From: Sulfuracidifex tepidarius
Lineage (GTDB): Archaea; Thermoproteota; Thermoprotei_A; Sulfolobales; Sulfolobaceae
Assembly: GCF_008326425.1 (NCBI RefSeq)
Contig: NZ_AP018929.1
Location: 696,875-760,874 of the forward strand
Reading direction: 5' to 3'
Length of the DNA stretch: 64,000 bases
In this document: in pieces, positions 37,201-44,389 of the stretch
How the letters are laid out: each line of letters begins with the position of its first letter
Position numbering within the stretch: the first letter of the stretch is position 1
Translations under genes and position numbers: made by a program
Notes under the pieces: model-generated
What the model was told of the DNA's origin: nothing
Database searches by the model: none
The model's input: the letters and a program-made list of their open reading frames with translations, nothing else

Positions 37201-37504
37201 CCACTCCATAACCCCGGTATACGAGAAGGAGTTTAAGGTATCAATTCAATACCCCAACGGTACAGTCACTCGTTACATACCCGACCACAACTCGTTGAGG
37301 CTAGAGTACAACGCACCGTTCTACGACACCGTGAAGTGGGTAGGAACGTACCAAGTGTCTAACGGAGGGGAAGTGAAGGTGGACTCTCCGATTTACGAGA
37401 AGGCAGTAGTGACGTTTAACTATTTACTCTTGATCCCTATAGTCGTGATCTTGGTCTCGTTCTTATTCTTGATGGTAAGAAAAAGGTCAGCTGATCTTAA
37501 CTGA
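34286..37504 (+). CDS. Thermopsin-like surface protein with tandem repeats
   Basis: 1072 residues, exported. Signal peptide at about 1-27. An N-terminal domain of about 300 residues resembles thermopsin (peptidase family A5): PSFSVQLNAQLF, VYWAQDVALV, VAVDNLWNFTI, DDIEWVVGGGGGG. A beta-rich middle follows, then about eight repeats of 56-58 residues (about 580-1040), with PNGT..WVDNGTLVRFP and VNSSVRWYTNSS, each carrying several N-glycosylation sites. A membrane anchor lies near the C terminus (YLLLIPIVVILVSFLF). Ordinary thermopsins are about 340 residues, so this is a large wall-anchored relative. Protease activity is inferred from family only. Confidence 0.75.
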   Translation: MRKALLLLFFLFFLPPLVTVIYVSASQGTYNFGSDPAVGISDNGVVCTPSGERTYSFTTRAVKGEFTFYGGQFFSGPPVNSPSFSVQLNAQLFTGHQVYWAQDVALVKSSGSAYVVVAVDNLWNFTIYHAGLQGVTGKGIDNGTFYEYAYPTRFVTRAPFTVTAEMVAITQGGHPAVEMFFSFSNSTFSTSFQYDTVVIPVGGYSFFGVGLPSIYPDDIEWVVGGGGGGSSLSVNAWSATMTAWYRHDGTFYVLTGGSPISHDTGESATGISETWDNSQMIVQQTYGGITCSPLWTAQAHVEKEKDTLQINVLPDGAEWLGKLVGPEDECISLTDGGSLNTSSLPPGQYTLTVNLLVAGQEVYSYSYPFSVGKPAEVTVTSPSGYFIANGVEYKSNSTYNFSVPVTITFPQVNVSTDERLVYSYSLVNNEKEEEVSITSGGIYNVTAEYVKQYYVNFPFPVKGSVNGVNGTLDTGWYNAGDEVEVFPQLVNLGEEEANVSGSSFTVESGEATLNYYYLYYVNLSQGTYVFIDGNLTYFKSGFLRQGTSFSVDRVFNVSIGEREVVSSNVSNVTVISPLFVEINLKVQYLVKETLPNGTSLEWVNSGENITFPKVIDEGEERYVINGTDWYVVKAPENLSPPYLLQFLVRATLPTGNVTQWVDNGTLVRFPMIYVNSSVRWYTNSSVVVNSPMNVTPAYVLQYFVTLKLPNGTIKGWYDDHSTIKFPMIYVNSSVRWYTNSSVVVNSPMNVTPAYVLQYLLNETLPNGTLTKWVDNGTLVRFPMIYVNSSVRWYTNSSVFVSSPMNVTPAYVLQYFVTVTLPNGTIKGWYDNGTKIALPHVINVKQGVRYVTSILCVTIEKPINSSPQYVLQYLLNETLPNGTLTKWVDNGTLVRFPMIYVNSSVRWYTNSSVFVSSPMNVTPAYVLQYFVTVTLPNGTETMWADYGKPINIPSIINDTDVLYVLSSEPIALNHSITPVYEKEFKVSIQYPNGTVTRYIPDHNSLRLEYNAPFYDTVKWVGTYQVSNGGEVKVDSPIYEKAVVTFNYLLLIPIVVILVSFLFLMVRKRSADLN
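36232..37090 (+). repeat. Near-identical tandem coding repeats in the surface-protein gene
   Basis: Units of about 170 bases recur. The block starting TTCCCAATGATTTACGTGAA and running through GAACGTGACCCCTGCGTACG occurs four times (about 36288, 36460, 36626, 36968) with almost no changes. The units at 36557-36727 and 36896-37066 are identical, as are their translations. Confidence 0.85.
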
Positions 37505-37526
37505 CACGTGAGATAGAGGGGAAAAT

Positions 37527-37937
37527 CTAGGGAAGACGTATATGCTTCTTCAAATCAGCGTTGGCGAGACTATAGAGTTTCTTGTCGGTCGTAAGTAACG
37601 TCGTGTTTCTTTCAGACGCCAAATAAAGAAAGGCAGAGTCGTAAAACGGTACCCTTTGATCAACGGCTAAGTTAATTGCTCCATCTATGATGTCTTCAAT
37701 CCTTACTATACTACACAGAGTCTTGATGAAGTTTAGGGTGTTCCGTAACTGTTTCAATATAACAGCCTTGTCCTCATTGAATATGATTATCCTTTTCCAT
37801 GCTACGTTCGAAATTTCCGCCAAGGAAAAATCAAGCGTAATAAGCTCTTCGTCTACTCTTTCCACTATCTTTGTAACCCTTTCCGTAAAGTCGTCTCTAA
37901 AAAAGAGCGAAGCAATAGCCGAGGAGTCAAGTATCAA
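37527..37937 (-). CDS. vapC: VapC-type PIN-domain ribonuclease toxin
   Basis: 136 residues, PIN fold. The first acidic residue is in MILDSSAIASLFF, a conserved Glu in SLAEISNVAWKR, and the C-terminal Asp cluster in VPFYDSAFLYLAS and LLTTDKKLYSL. It cleaves RNA when freed from its antitoxin. Its start overlaps the antitoxin gene by four bases. The Sulfolobales chromosome typically carries many such pairs. Confidence 0.88.
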   Translation of the reverse strand: MILDSSAIASLFFRDDFTERVTKIVERVDEELITLDFSLAEISNVAWKRIIIFNEDKAVILKQLRNTLNFIKTLCSIVRIEDIIDGAINLAVDQRVPFYDSAFLYLASERNTTLLTTDKKLYSLANADLKKHIRLP

Positions 37938-38146
37938 CTTTCCCTATCCTCTCTTATTAGCTCTGCGTTGTCGATATTCTTCATCTTATCTAACTGCTCC
38001 CTACTCTCCTCGAGGTATTTGTTCATTAGCACCTTCCTGGCCCTCTCCTCTATGAATCCGCTTATCTCCTTTTGCCAATCAATGTCTACAGATGCCATCA
38101 ACTCCTTTAATCTCTTTGGGATTCGTATACTATAAACCGTAGACAC
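37934..38146 (-). CDS. vapB: VapB-type antitoxin
   Basis: About 70 residues. The N-terminal strand TVYSIRIPKRLKELM is typical of ribbon-helix-helix antitoxins, followed by a long helical, charged tail that would wrap the PIN toxin. I chose GTG 38146 because a TTATAA box (38170-38175) is 26 bases upstream, which fits leaderless transcription. A start at 38212 would add 22 residues lacking similarity to the family. Confidence 0.75.
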   Translation of the reverse strand: MSTVYSIRIPKRLKELMASVDIDWQKEISGFIEERARKVLMNKYLEESREQLDKMKNIDNAELIREDRES

Positions 38147-38169
38147 AAGAGTTGTTTTACCGCATAGAA

Positions 38170-38175
38170 TTATAA
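38170..38175 (-). promoter_or_regulatory. TATA box for vapBC
   Basis: TTATAA, 26 bases before GTG 38146; it decides the antitoxin start. Confidence 0.5.
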
Positions 38176-38379
38176 GCTTATTCCCTACGTTCCTGGCGAT
38201 CCAGCGATACATACGATTTCTATTTGTTTCTGTAAGATAAGACTAGAAAATTAATCGTGAACCGAAGGAAGATATTGAGGAGAGGCAGGAGGTAATATTA
38301 AGGGGGAGTATCCTCATGCAGTCATCTTATTCGAGATGTATCTATAAAATTATATGAAGGTATCTCTGATATACTACGC

Positions 38380-38600
38380 TCCCTAAGGTAGGCTTGGTTC
38401 AAGGGGGTATCCTCATGTGAGGACAGACGGGGTTTACACGACGTTAAGCAGGGTTAGGCTGTAGCCTGCGTCCTCCTGCTCCTGTTGACCGCTTCTGTCC
38501 CTAGCCAGTCTGGACAAGTGGGACTTGAGTAGGAGTTGTAGCTCTCTGCGGTGTGGGTGTGTCTCTTTCCCACCACGTGTAGGTGAAGCGTGGCTTAAGG
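38380..38600. other. GC-rich island in an AT-rich spacer; possible structured RNA or element remnant
   Basis: About 200 bases with clearly higher GC than surrounding spacer and no credible reading frame. It holds the palindrome TCCTCATGTGAGGA, a G-rich/C-rich potential hairpin (GTGTGGG to CCCACCAC) and several GTCC/GGAC pairings. AGGGGG-TATCCTCATG also occurs 80 bases upstream (38304-38320). In thermophiles such islands often mark stable RNAs. It does not match the TnpB element ends seen elsewhere in the window. Confidence 0.4.
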
Positions 38601-38623
38601 AAAACTTAAAACTAAAATATTAA

Positions 38624-39835
38624 ATGTTTAAACTAATGGATAGAGACCTAAACGTTCTATTGATAACTAGAGCCTTGCGTACTTTCGGGATGAGCTACTT
38701 GTCCTTCCTTCTCCCAATATACTTGAGGTCGCTCAAGTTCTCCTATGCTGAAATAGGAATTTACGTTTTGCTTACAACTCTCAGCAGCAGCGTATTGGTG
38801 ATCGTGAGCGGTTTCCTAGGCGACCTATGGAGCAAGAAGTATACCCTCGTCCTCATGTCAGGCCTACCCGTAGTGGCTTACGCCCTCCTCGTGTCTGGCT
38901 TACCTTCATTAGTTTTCCTGTCCTCCCTATTCGGCATAACCATGGGTGGTGGCGGAGGTGGAGCAGGGGGAGGCCCAGTGGCTCCTCTGACTTCCTCAAT
39001 GATAGCTGAGAGGTCCTCAGGCTCCATCAGGACTAAGGTATACTCCTTCATGATGGTCGCTTCCACCATCACTGGAGTTGCCGGGAGCGTCCTCTCATCA
39101 GCAGTCATATCCTTCGTCAGGGACTACTTCGTGGTCCTCTTCGCCCTGTCCTTGATATTGGATCTGGTCAGCACAGTACTCGTCCTCCTGATCAGGGAGA
39201 AGCGCGAGAAAGCCAAGGAGATGAAGGAGGAAAAGAAGGTGATCCCGAGGAGGTCTTTGACGACAATACTCAAGGTCTCATTCGCCGGAGGAGCAGGTAG
39301 CCTGGGGCTCGGGCTGGTCATCCCCTTCATACCGTTATACATGAAACACTTAGGGGCGTCCGACCTGATGGTCTCCGAGGCCTACGATGTGTCCTACGCT
39401 GCCATCGCGTTTGTGACCTTCTTCTCTTACAGGATAGAGAGCGCATTAGGGTCGTTGAATGGGATCGTGGTCCTCAGGGGACTTGGGTCGGCCCTCCTGA
39501 TTGCAATTCCCCTGTTTCCGTCATTCCTTTACGTGGCCCTTATATACGTGGTCAGGACCGCGCTCTACCAAGCTGCCCTTCCGATGAGACAGAACATGAC
39601 CATGGATCTCTACGATGAGAAGGAGAGGTCCAGGGGAGCTAGCATCTCCGGACTTTTCAGGAGGCTACCGTACGGAGTCGGAAGCAGCCTGGGTTCTCTA
39701 GTGATAGCACAAGGGCTATACTTGCTAGACTTCTTCGGGGCAGGGATAGTCTCGCTCCTGGATCCTGTCCTTTACTACTATTTCTTCAAAAAAAGAGAGA
39801 AGAAAGAGCAGGAGGAAGCTAAGGCGTCTAGATAG
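38624..39835 (+). CDS. Major facilitator superfamily transporter
   Basis: 403 residues with about 12 membrane helices in two halves separated by a charged cytoplasmic loop (EKREKAKEMKEEKKV, about residues 195-210). The loop after helix 2 has GFLGDLWSKKYTL, the MFS signature region. An unusual poly-Gly stretch (MGGGGGGAGGG, about 107-117) lies near helix 4. Substrate unknown. CTTAAAAC lies about 20 bases upstream of the ATG. Confidence 0.85.
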   Translation: MFKLMDRDLNVLLITRALRTFGMSYLSFLLPIYLRSLKFSYAEIGIYVLLTTLSSSVLVIVSGFLGDLWSKKYTLVLMSGLPVVAYALLVSGLPSLVFLSSLFGITMGGGGGGAGGGPVAPLTSSMIAERSSGSIRTKVYSFMMVASTITGVAGSVLSSAVISFVRDYFVVLFALSLILDLVSTVLVLLIREKREKAKEMKEEKKVIPRRSLTTILKVSFAGGAGSLGLGLVIPFIPLYMKHLGASDLMVSEAYDVSYAAIAFVTFFSYRIESALGSLNGIVVLRGLGSALLIAIPLFPSFLYVALIYVVRTALYQAALPMRQNMTMDLYDEKERSRGASISGLFRRLPYGVGSSLGSLVIAQGLYLLDFFGAGIVSLLDPVLYYYFFKKREKKEQEEAKASR

Positions 39836-40381
39836 GACCATTATGAAGTCTTCAGTCCAGGAGCCCAAGCTAGGGTTCTAGTCTAATCGTCAGACTAATG
39901 TTACCGAGAGCTGTTTCTCTCCACCATAAACAAAGGGTAGGAATCTACTCTAATTGTATATATACCCATTACATTATTTATTTCAGATAGTAAAGAGAAA
40001 TCAAAAATTTGGCAGTGAAAGGATAACGAAATATGTATTTTAAAACATGTTATTTTCCATGTAAATGCCCTCAATAAAAGGTTGATGATGCGACTTCACT
40101 ACCGAATTCAGAGTAACTTTCTTAGGGACTTTTTACAAGAAACAAGTTTGTATTAATCCTTAGAAAGTTTGAAAAAATTAAGTCAAGAACATCTTCATGT
40201 TTGAGTTGTTATGTTTATTCTTGAAGAATTTAGAAAATATTTAGAGCTCCATATTCAAGACAAAGTCTATCCAAAATTCTCTCATACTTTTACATATTAA
40301 ACTAAGAATAGCCCGTAACGAAATATCTATATAAATCTATTTCCGAAGAAATCTAAAAAAGCTAGGTTTCCTTTTTTTGAT
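39836..40381. other. Intergenic, nothing recognised
   Basis: 546 AT-rich bases between genes. TATA-like CTATATAAATC near 40328-40338 may serve the next gene with a leader of about 20 bases. Confidence 0.5.
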
Positions 40382-40933
40382 ATGGCATATAGATGTTGTG
40401 ATACAGATTTCAATAGAAAGGAGGACTTCTTCAAGCACGTGAAGTCCAACGACTTACACTTCCTCACCTTTTCAGATAGAGTAGACCTCAACTTGAGCAG
40501 GGACTCCGTATCTAAAGTAATAAGCAATCCTAACTTGCTTTTCACCGCTAGCGGTAAAGTGTCGATAGTCAGGAAAGAAGGGGAAGACGTAATCAAGACC
40601 GTGATCGTGAGGAACGACGCAGGTGATAGGATAAGCTTCGGGAGAGTTAAGGGACCTCTCTTCGACGGTCAGCTCCTCACTTACTTAGTGAAAGTTAATG
40701 GGAACCCAGCCCAATACAGGATCTCATTCAGGTTGATGGGAAGGGGAGACACCACGAACGTGACAATCCTGAACAGAATGGAAGCCAAGGTCGGCTTCCT
40801 GGGAAAGGCAATGCCGTGGTTAGTCCCCAAGGTAGTCAAAGGACCTGCTAGCTTTGCGGACAAATTGAATGAGATAATGAAGGCGAGCTTAGCTGAGATG
40901 GAGATACTGACCCCAAAGAAAGTCCATGAATGA
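40382..40933 (+). CDS. Conserved-looking protein of unknown function, possibly SRPBCC-like
   Basis: 183 residues, soluble, no signal. The alternation of strands around FTASGKVSIVRKEGEDV, PAQYRISFRLMGRGDTTNVTI and a long C-terminal helix (FADKLNEIMKASLAEMEIL) resembles START/SRPBCC ligand-binding proteins, but this is only a shape argument. The first 25 residues contain CC and may be an extension; no better start is visible. Confidence 0.6.
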   Translation: MAYRCCDTDFNRKEDFFKHVKSNDLHFLTFSDRVDLNLSRDSVSKVISNPNLLFTASGKVSIVRKEGEDVIKTVIVRNDAGDRISFGRVKGPLFDGQLLTYLVKVNGNPAQYRISFRLMGRGDTTNVTILNRMEAKVGFLGKAMPWLVPKVVKGPASFADKLNEIMKASLAEMEILTPKKVHE

Positions 40934-41096
40934 CGCTATTTTTTCTGTTCGATTTCCTGAACTTCATTTTATGTACCTTAAACACTTCAAGACACGTCTT
41001 TTTCTCGTTAATAGGAGAAGATTTCTCTCTATGTTTACCGTGAAAGAAAGAGAGGAAAAGTAAAGAGGACGATAATTAAAAATTGGCCTATCATTC

Positions 41097-42417
41097 GTGA
41101 ACTCACCCCGCCCTTACGGACGGGGCTTCCTGATTCACGGCTCCACCTTGCCAGTACCGATACCGGTAGAGGGCGGAACTCCACATCTAAGGGTCGCACC
41201 GACCCCGATCTACGCAAGATGTTCAGGGAGGCGTTGTAATCACGGTCAGTCACCCAACCGCATCGTGGACAGGAGAACACTCTGTCAAGGTTAGGTCTTC
41301 CCTCACGTAACCGCATTTGGCGCAGGTTTTGGACGTGTAGGGTGGGTCCACAAGGAGGAGTGCCTTACCGTGCTTCTCCATCTGGTACTTCAAGACCGTC
41401 TTAAGCTCGCGGAAGGCGACGTCGTGGAGCCTGAGCCTCAACTTCCTGGGGGACTTGTCCACGAGCTCCTTGACTTGTATGTCCTCCATCACGAGGGCGT
41501 AGTTCCTTGCGAAGTGTTTGCCCAGCCTCATGTAGATGTGTCTTTCCTCAGGTTCCTGAGGTGTTCGTATGCCTCGGCTAACTTGACCTTCGCCTTGAAC
41601 CAGTTCTTGGATAGGAACTGCTTCCCGGACAGGATTCGGTGTAGGTGCCTCACCTTCCACAAGGCATTCTCGTAAGGCTTCACGTTGGGGGAAGTACTCC
41701 CCATCGGACGTCATGATGAGGGTCTCGATGCCCACGTCCAGTGCCATGACCTTGTTAACCTTAGGTAGCTTGGGGAACTCGTAATCTACCGCGAAGGAGA
41801 TGTAGACCCTCTCGGAGGGGTCAACTTCACGACCACCCTCTTTACCTTATCGAGGGGGAAGTCCCTGTGCACGAGGACCTTGAAGACTCCCACGTGGGAG
41901 AGGCTCAGCTTCACCAACTTCTTGGGGTGGCCCTCCCTCGCCTCCCTGCTCTTCCCCCTTATTTCCCTTGAACTCAACACCTTCCATCCGCTCTGATAGA
42001 CCAGGGAGTACCATCTGTGGGGCTTCCTCTCCTTGGGGAACCTGGATAGTCCCTTGAAGAACCTCTCCCTAGCCTCGTAGAAGCGATCCGCAACGTTCTG
42101 AGCATGAGAGTGCATTTGTTGATACTCCCCGTCCTGCTTCCTCAGGTCCAAGGCGAGTTGCCTCAACTGGGTTTGATTCAGACCTTTCCCATCTCTTTGG
42201 TAGAAATAGGAGTCTGCCCAACGCAGGGTGTTTTACACCTCACACGCCACCCTCAACTGGGCCTTTAACGCCCTCAACGTTTGCGAATTTGTGTAAGCTC
42301 GAAACCTGAATCCTACGTCAGGCATTAGGAGATTTTTGAAGGGCCGATATTTAAATATGAGGGGGCTATCCATCCCCTCCCTGACGGGAGGGGACTTCCG
42401 CCCCCTTTGAACCCCCC
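41097..42417 (-). mobile_element. IS200/IS605-type TnpB element, type B
   Basis: The left end (about 42345-42417) has the hairpin-forming run GGGGCTATCCATCCCCTCC and TTTAAATAT as promoter. The right end (41097-41170) has hairpin CCCTTACGGACGGGG and terminates GTTCAC on the minus strand. It carries only tnpB, no tnpA. The guide segment of its omega RNA would be the roughly 16-20 bases just outside the right end (about 41077-41096). Its ends are shared by tnpB-less elements at 30129-30468 and 20413-20701. Confidence 0.75.
41100..42325 (-). pseudogene. tnpB: TnpB pseudogene, type B, multiply frameshifted
   Basis: ATG 42325 starts the N-terminal piece (MPDVGFRFRAYTNSQ), broken near 42235. A second piece ([17 protein letters not shown]) runs to about 41800. 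A third contains [13 protein letters not shown] (first RuvC Asp) and, after a double frameshift between about 41690 and 41560, YALVMEDIQVKELV (Glu) and zinc-finger Cys pair CAKCGYV. A last piece has CPRCGWV and [11 protein letters not shown] (third Asp). All catalytic residues survive, but at least four frame changes prevent a full protein. The 3' end overlaps the right-end guide-RNA region. Confidence 0.82.
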
Positions 42418-42443
42418 TATGAAGATAAAAACTTCCGAGAAAC

Positions 42444-43079
42444 TCAGGCTTTATTGAGCAACCTGTACACTCTACCCCTCTTGAGCTCATCCATCTCGTT
42501 CAAGATCTCGTCGAACGGAACCAAGGGGTTCAGTTTATCCCTTCCATCCTCTACTATCTTCCTCGCGTCCGGATAAATAGACTCTATCCTCTTCACGGCG
42601 TATTCAGGGGAGCCCACCAGGGTGATCCCGAAGTTTATATGTCTCGCCTCGTCCTCAATAATGTGCCTTATTCCAGCCAGGAAAGACTGAAGCGAGTACT
42701 TCTCACCCGCCCTCCTGAGGACGTCCAGCCCCGTAGTGGCTAGGATGCCTTCGGTCACCATGTGGAACCTTGTGACTATCCTGCACAAGTCCCCGCTCTT
42801 GAAGTCTTCTACCAGCTCGTCGAAGAACTTGATGTAAGACTGGGGGAGCTCTATTTCACTGAGAGGTTCCTCCTTGAAGTAGGACTCGAAGAAGTTGAAG
42901 TGGTCTATCTCCTCCTGTACTTGTTGCGGGGAGTACCCCTTTACTCTCTCTGACGCCTTCAAGCTCAGCGGTCTCAGAACTTCCCATCTGCTCATGTACC
43001 TCTGGGGGTAAAAATGCGCTGAGAGGTACCTTATTCCGAACCTGACCTCTTGAGGCAACTCGTACCAATTCTTGTCCAT
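42444..43079 (-). CDS. Ferritin-like diiron protein related to ribonucleotide reductase R2 / R2-like oxidases
   Basis: 211 residues, helical. Candidate diiron ligands: EEIDHFNFFE (E-x-x-H), Glu in MVTEGILATTG, and EDEARHINFG (E-x-x-H), the arrangement of R2-like and related diiron oxygenases. It is shorter than class I R2 (about 320 residues) and lacks a visible C-terminal R1-binding tail. Activity therefore cannot be assigned; it could be an oxygenase or oxidase. Stands alone, next to a TnpB element inserted downstream. Confidence 0.7.
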   Translation of the reverse strand: MDKNWYELPQEVRFGIRYLSAHFYPQRYMSRWEVLRPLSLKASERVKGYSPQQVQEEIDHFNFFESYFKEEPLSEIELPQSYIKFFDELVEDFKSGDLCRIVTRFHMVTEGILATTGLDVLRRAGEKYSLQSFLAGIRHIIEDEARHINFGITLVGSPEYAVKRIESIYPDARKIVEDGRDKLNPLVPFDEILNEMDELKRGRVYRLLNKA

Positions 43080-43207
43080 ATAGAGAAATATGAGTTTTAA
43101 CTTATAATTCTTTCTTTCAAAAATTATTAAAACTTAATAAACTTGGTTAAAGGTAGAAACAGGGAGAGGGTAGCGAAGGGGGTGTGAGGTACTCCTCTCC
43201 CCAAGGC

Positions 43208-44389
43208 CTAGTCGTGCCTCAACGCAATCGACGGTTCTTGCTTCGACGCTCGGTACGACGGTGCCAACGCTGCTACTAAGCTCAGGACCACAGCTATCCC
43301 TATTGCTTCCAGCAGGAAAGTCGACGAGAAGACAGGGGCTACCTGTAGTCCCTTCAGGAAGGAGAAGCCCAACCCGAAGTGTTCAGAGGTCAGAATGGTA
43401 GCCATGATAATCCCCGCTGCCAAACCTATGCCTCCCCCTATGAGTCCCATGACGAAGGCCTCCGTCAGGAACATGACCATGACGTCTCTCCTGGTGAAAC
43501 CCAGAGCCCTCAGCAACCCTATCTCCCTGGTCCTTTCAACCACTGACGTGAACATCGTAGTAGTCACGCCCATGAAGGAGACCACGAAAGACGTTGCCCC
43601 TGCAGATATGAGCAGACCGTTCAGTGAAGTCAGGGTATTGCCTATCAGCTTTATGAACTCTTCAGCTACCACTATGTTGAAGGAGTCCCCATACCTCGCC
43701 TTTATCGCGTTCACGATCGAGTTCACCTGCGACGTGGAGTAAGATACTAATATGATCCCGTTGAAGTAAGGGGAGAACTGTTCCCCGAACGAGAGGGGGA
43801 CTACAAGGGATTTATCGACGTCCACGCCGAGGAAGCTCCCGAACTCGTTCAGTACACCGCTGATGAGGAAGGACTTGGTGCTGTTAATGCCGTCGTAGAA
43901 AAGCGTAACTTGTACTGGTTTTCCCGCAGTGAAACCGTAGTCTGTCAGGAAGTCGTATCCCGCTACTGCCTCATAGTCCACAGGTGGAGGGTACTTACCC
44001 TGCATGAGGGAGAGACCCGGGGCCGCGACCTTGAGCTGGTCTATGTTGACAGAGAATATGGTCACTCCGCTCCTTCCCTGAGGTGTCTGGACGAGCGCTG
44101 GGATGGTGTAGAAAGGTATCCCCATCTTGACCCCTGGTATTGAGGACAACTGGTCTGCCACGTACTGTGAGATCGAGGGACCTACACCCGTGGGAGTTAT
44201 GACTATGTCATAAGGTGAGAGGAACCCTGAGATCTCGGAGAGGATGGTGTTAGAGTACCCCTCGACCATGGAGTTTATTGCAACTATCGCGGCAGGCCCC
44301 ACAGCTATACCTAGGATGGTCAGGAGAGCCCTTGTCCTCCTCTCCTTCACCGACTTGATCGCGAACGAGATGAACTTGAAGAGCCTCAC
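43208..44389 (-). CDS. ABC transporter permease, MacB/FtsX type
   Basis: 393 residues. It has an N-terminal membrane helix (about 20-40), a long extracytoplasmic MacB-type domain (about 45-250), then three helices with the FtsX core (VVERTREIGLLRALGFTRRDVM, then GGGIGLAAGII). Together with the ATPase at 46848 and the secreted protein between them it forms a mechanotransmission-type transporter. Its start overlaps the preceding gene by four bases. Confidence 0.88.
   Translation of the reverse strand: MRLFKFISFAIKSVKERRTRALLTILGIAVGPAAIVAINSMVEGYSNTILSEISGFLSPYDIVITPTGVGPSISQYVADQLSSIPGVKMGIPFYTIPALVQTPQGRSGVTIFSVNIDQLKVAAPGLSLMQGKYPPPVDYEAVAGYDFLTDYGFTAGKPVQVTLFYDGINSTKSFLISGVLNEFGSFLGVDVDKSLVVPLSFGEQFSPYFNGIILVSYSTSQVNSIVNAIKARYGDSFNIVVAEEFIKLIGNTLTSLNGLLISAGATSFVVSFMGVTTTMFTSVVERTREIGLLRALGFTRRDVMVMFLTEAFVMGLIGGGIGLAAGIIMATILTSEHFGLGFSFLKGLQVAPVFSSTFLLEAIGIAVVLSLVAALAPSYRASKQEPSIALRHD

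Noticed and set aside
34286-37504. Tandem repeats at 36.2-37.1 kb as a mobile or CRISPR-like array
   Set aside because: They stay in one reading frame, encode regular glycosylated units and lie inside an open gene.
41250-41747. 166-codon minus-strand frame as an independent gene
   Set aside because: It is one reading frame of the broken type B tnpB; its middle is translated out of frame relative to TnpB.
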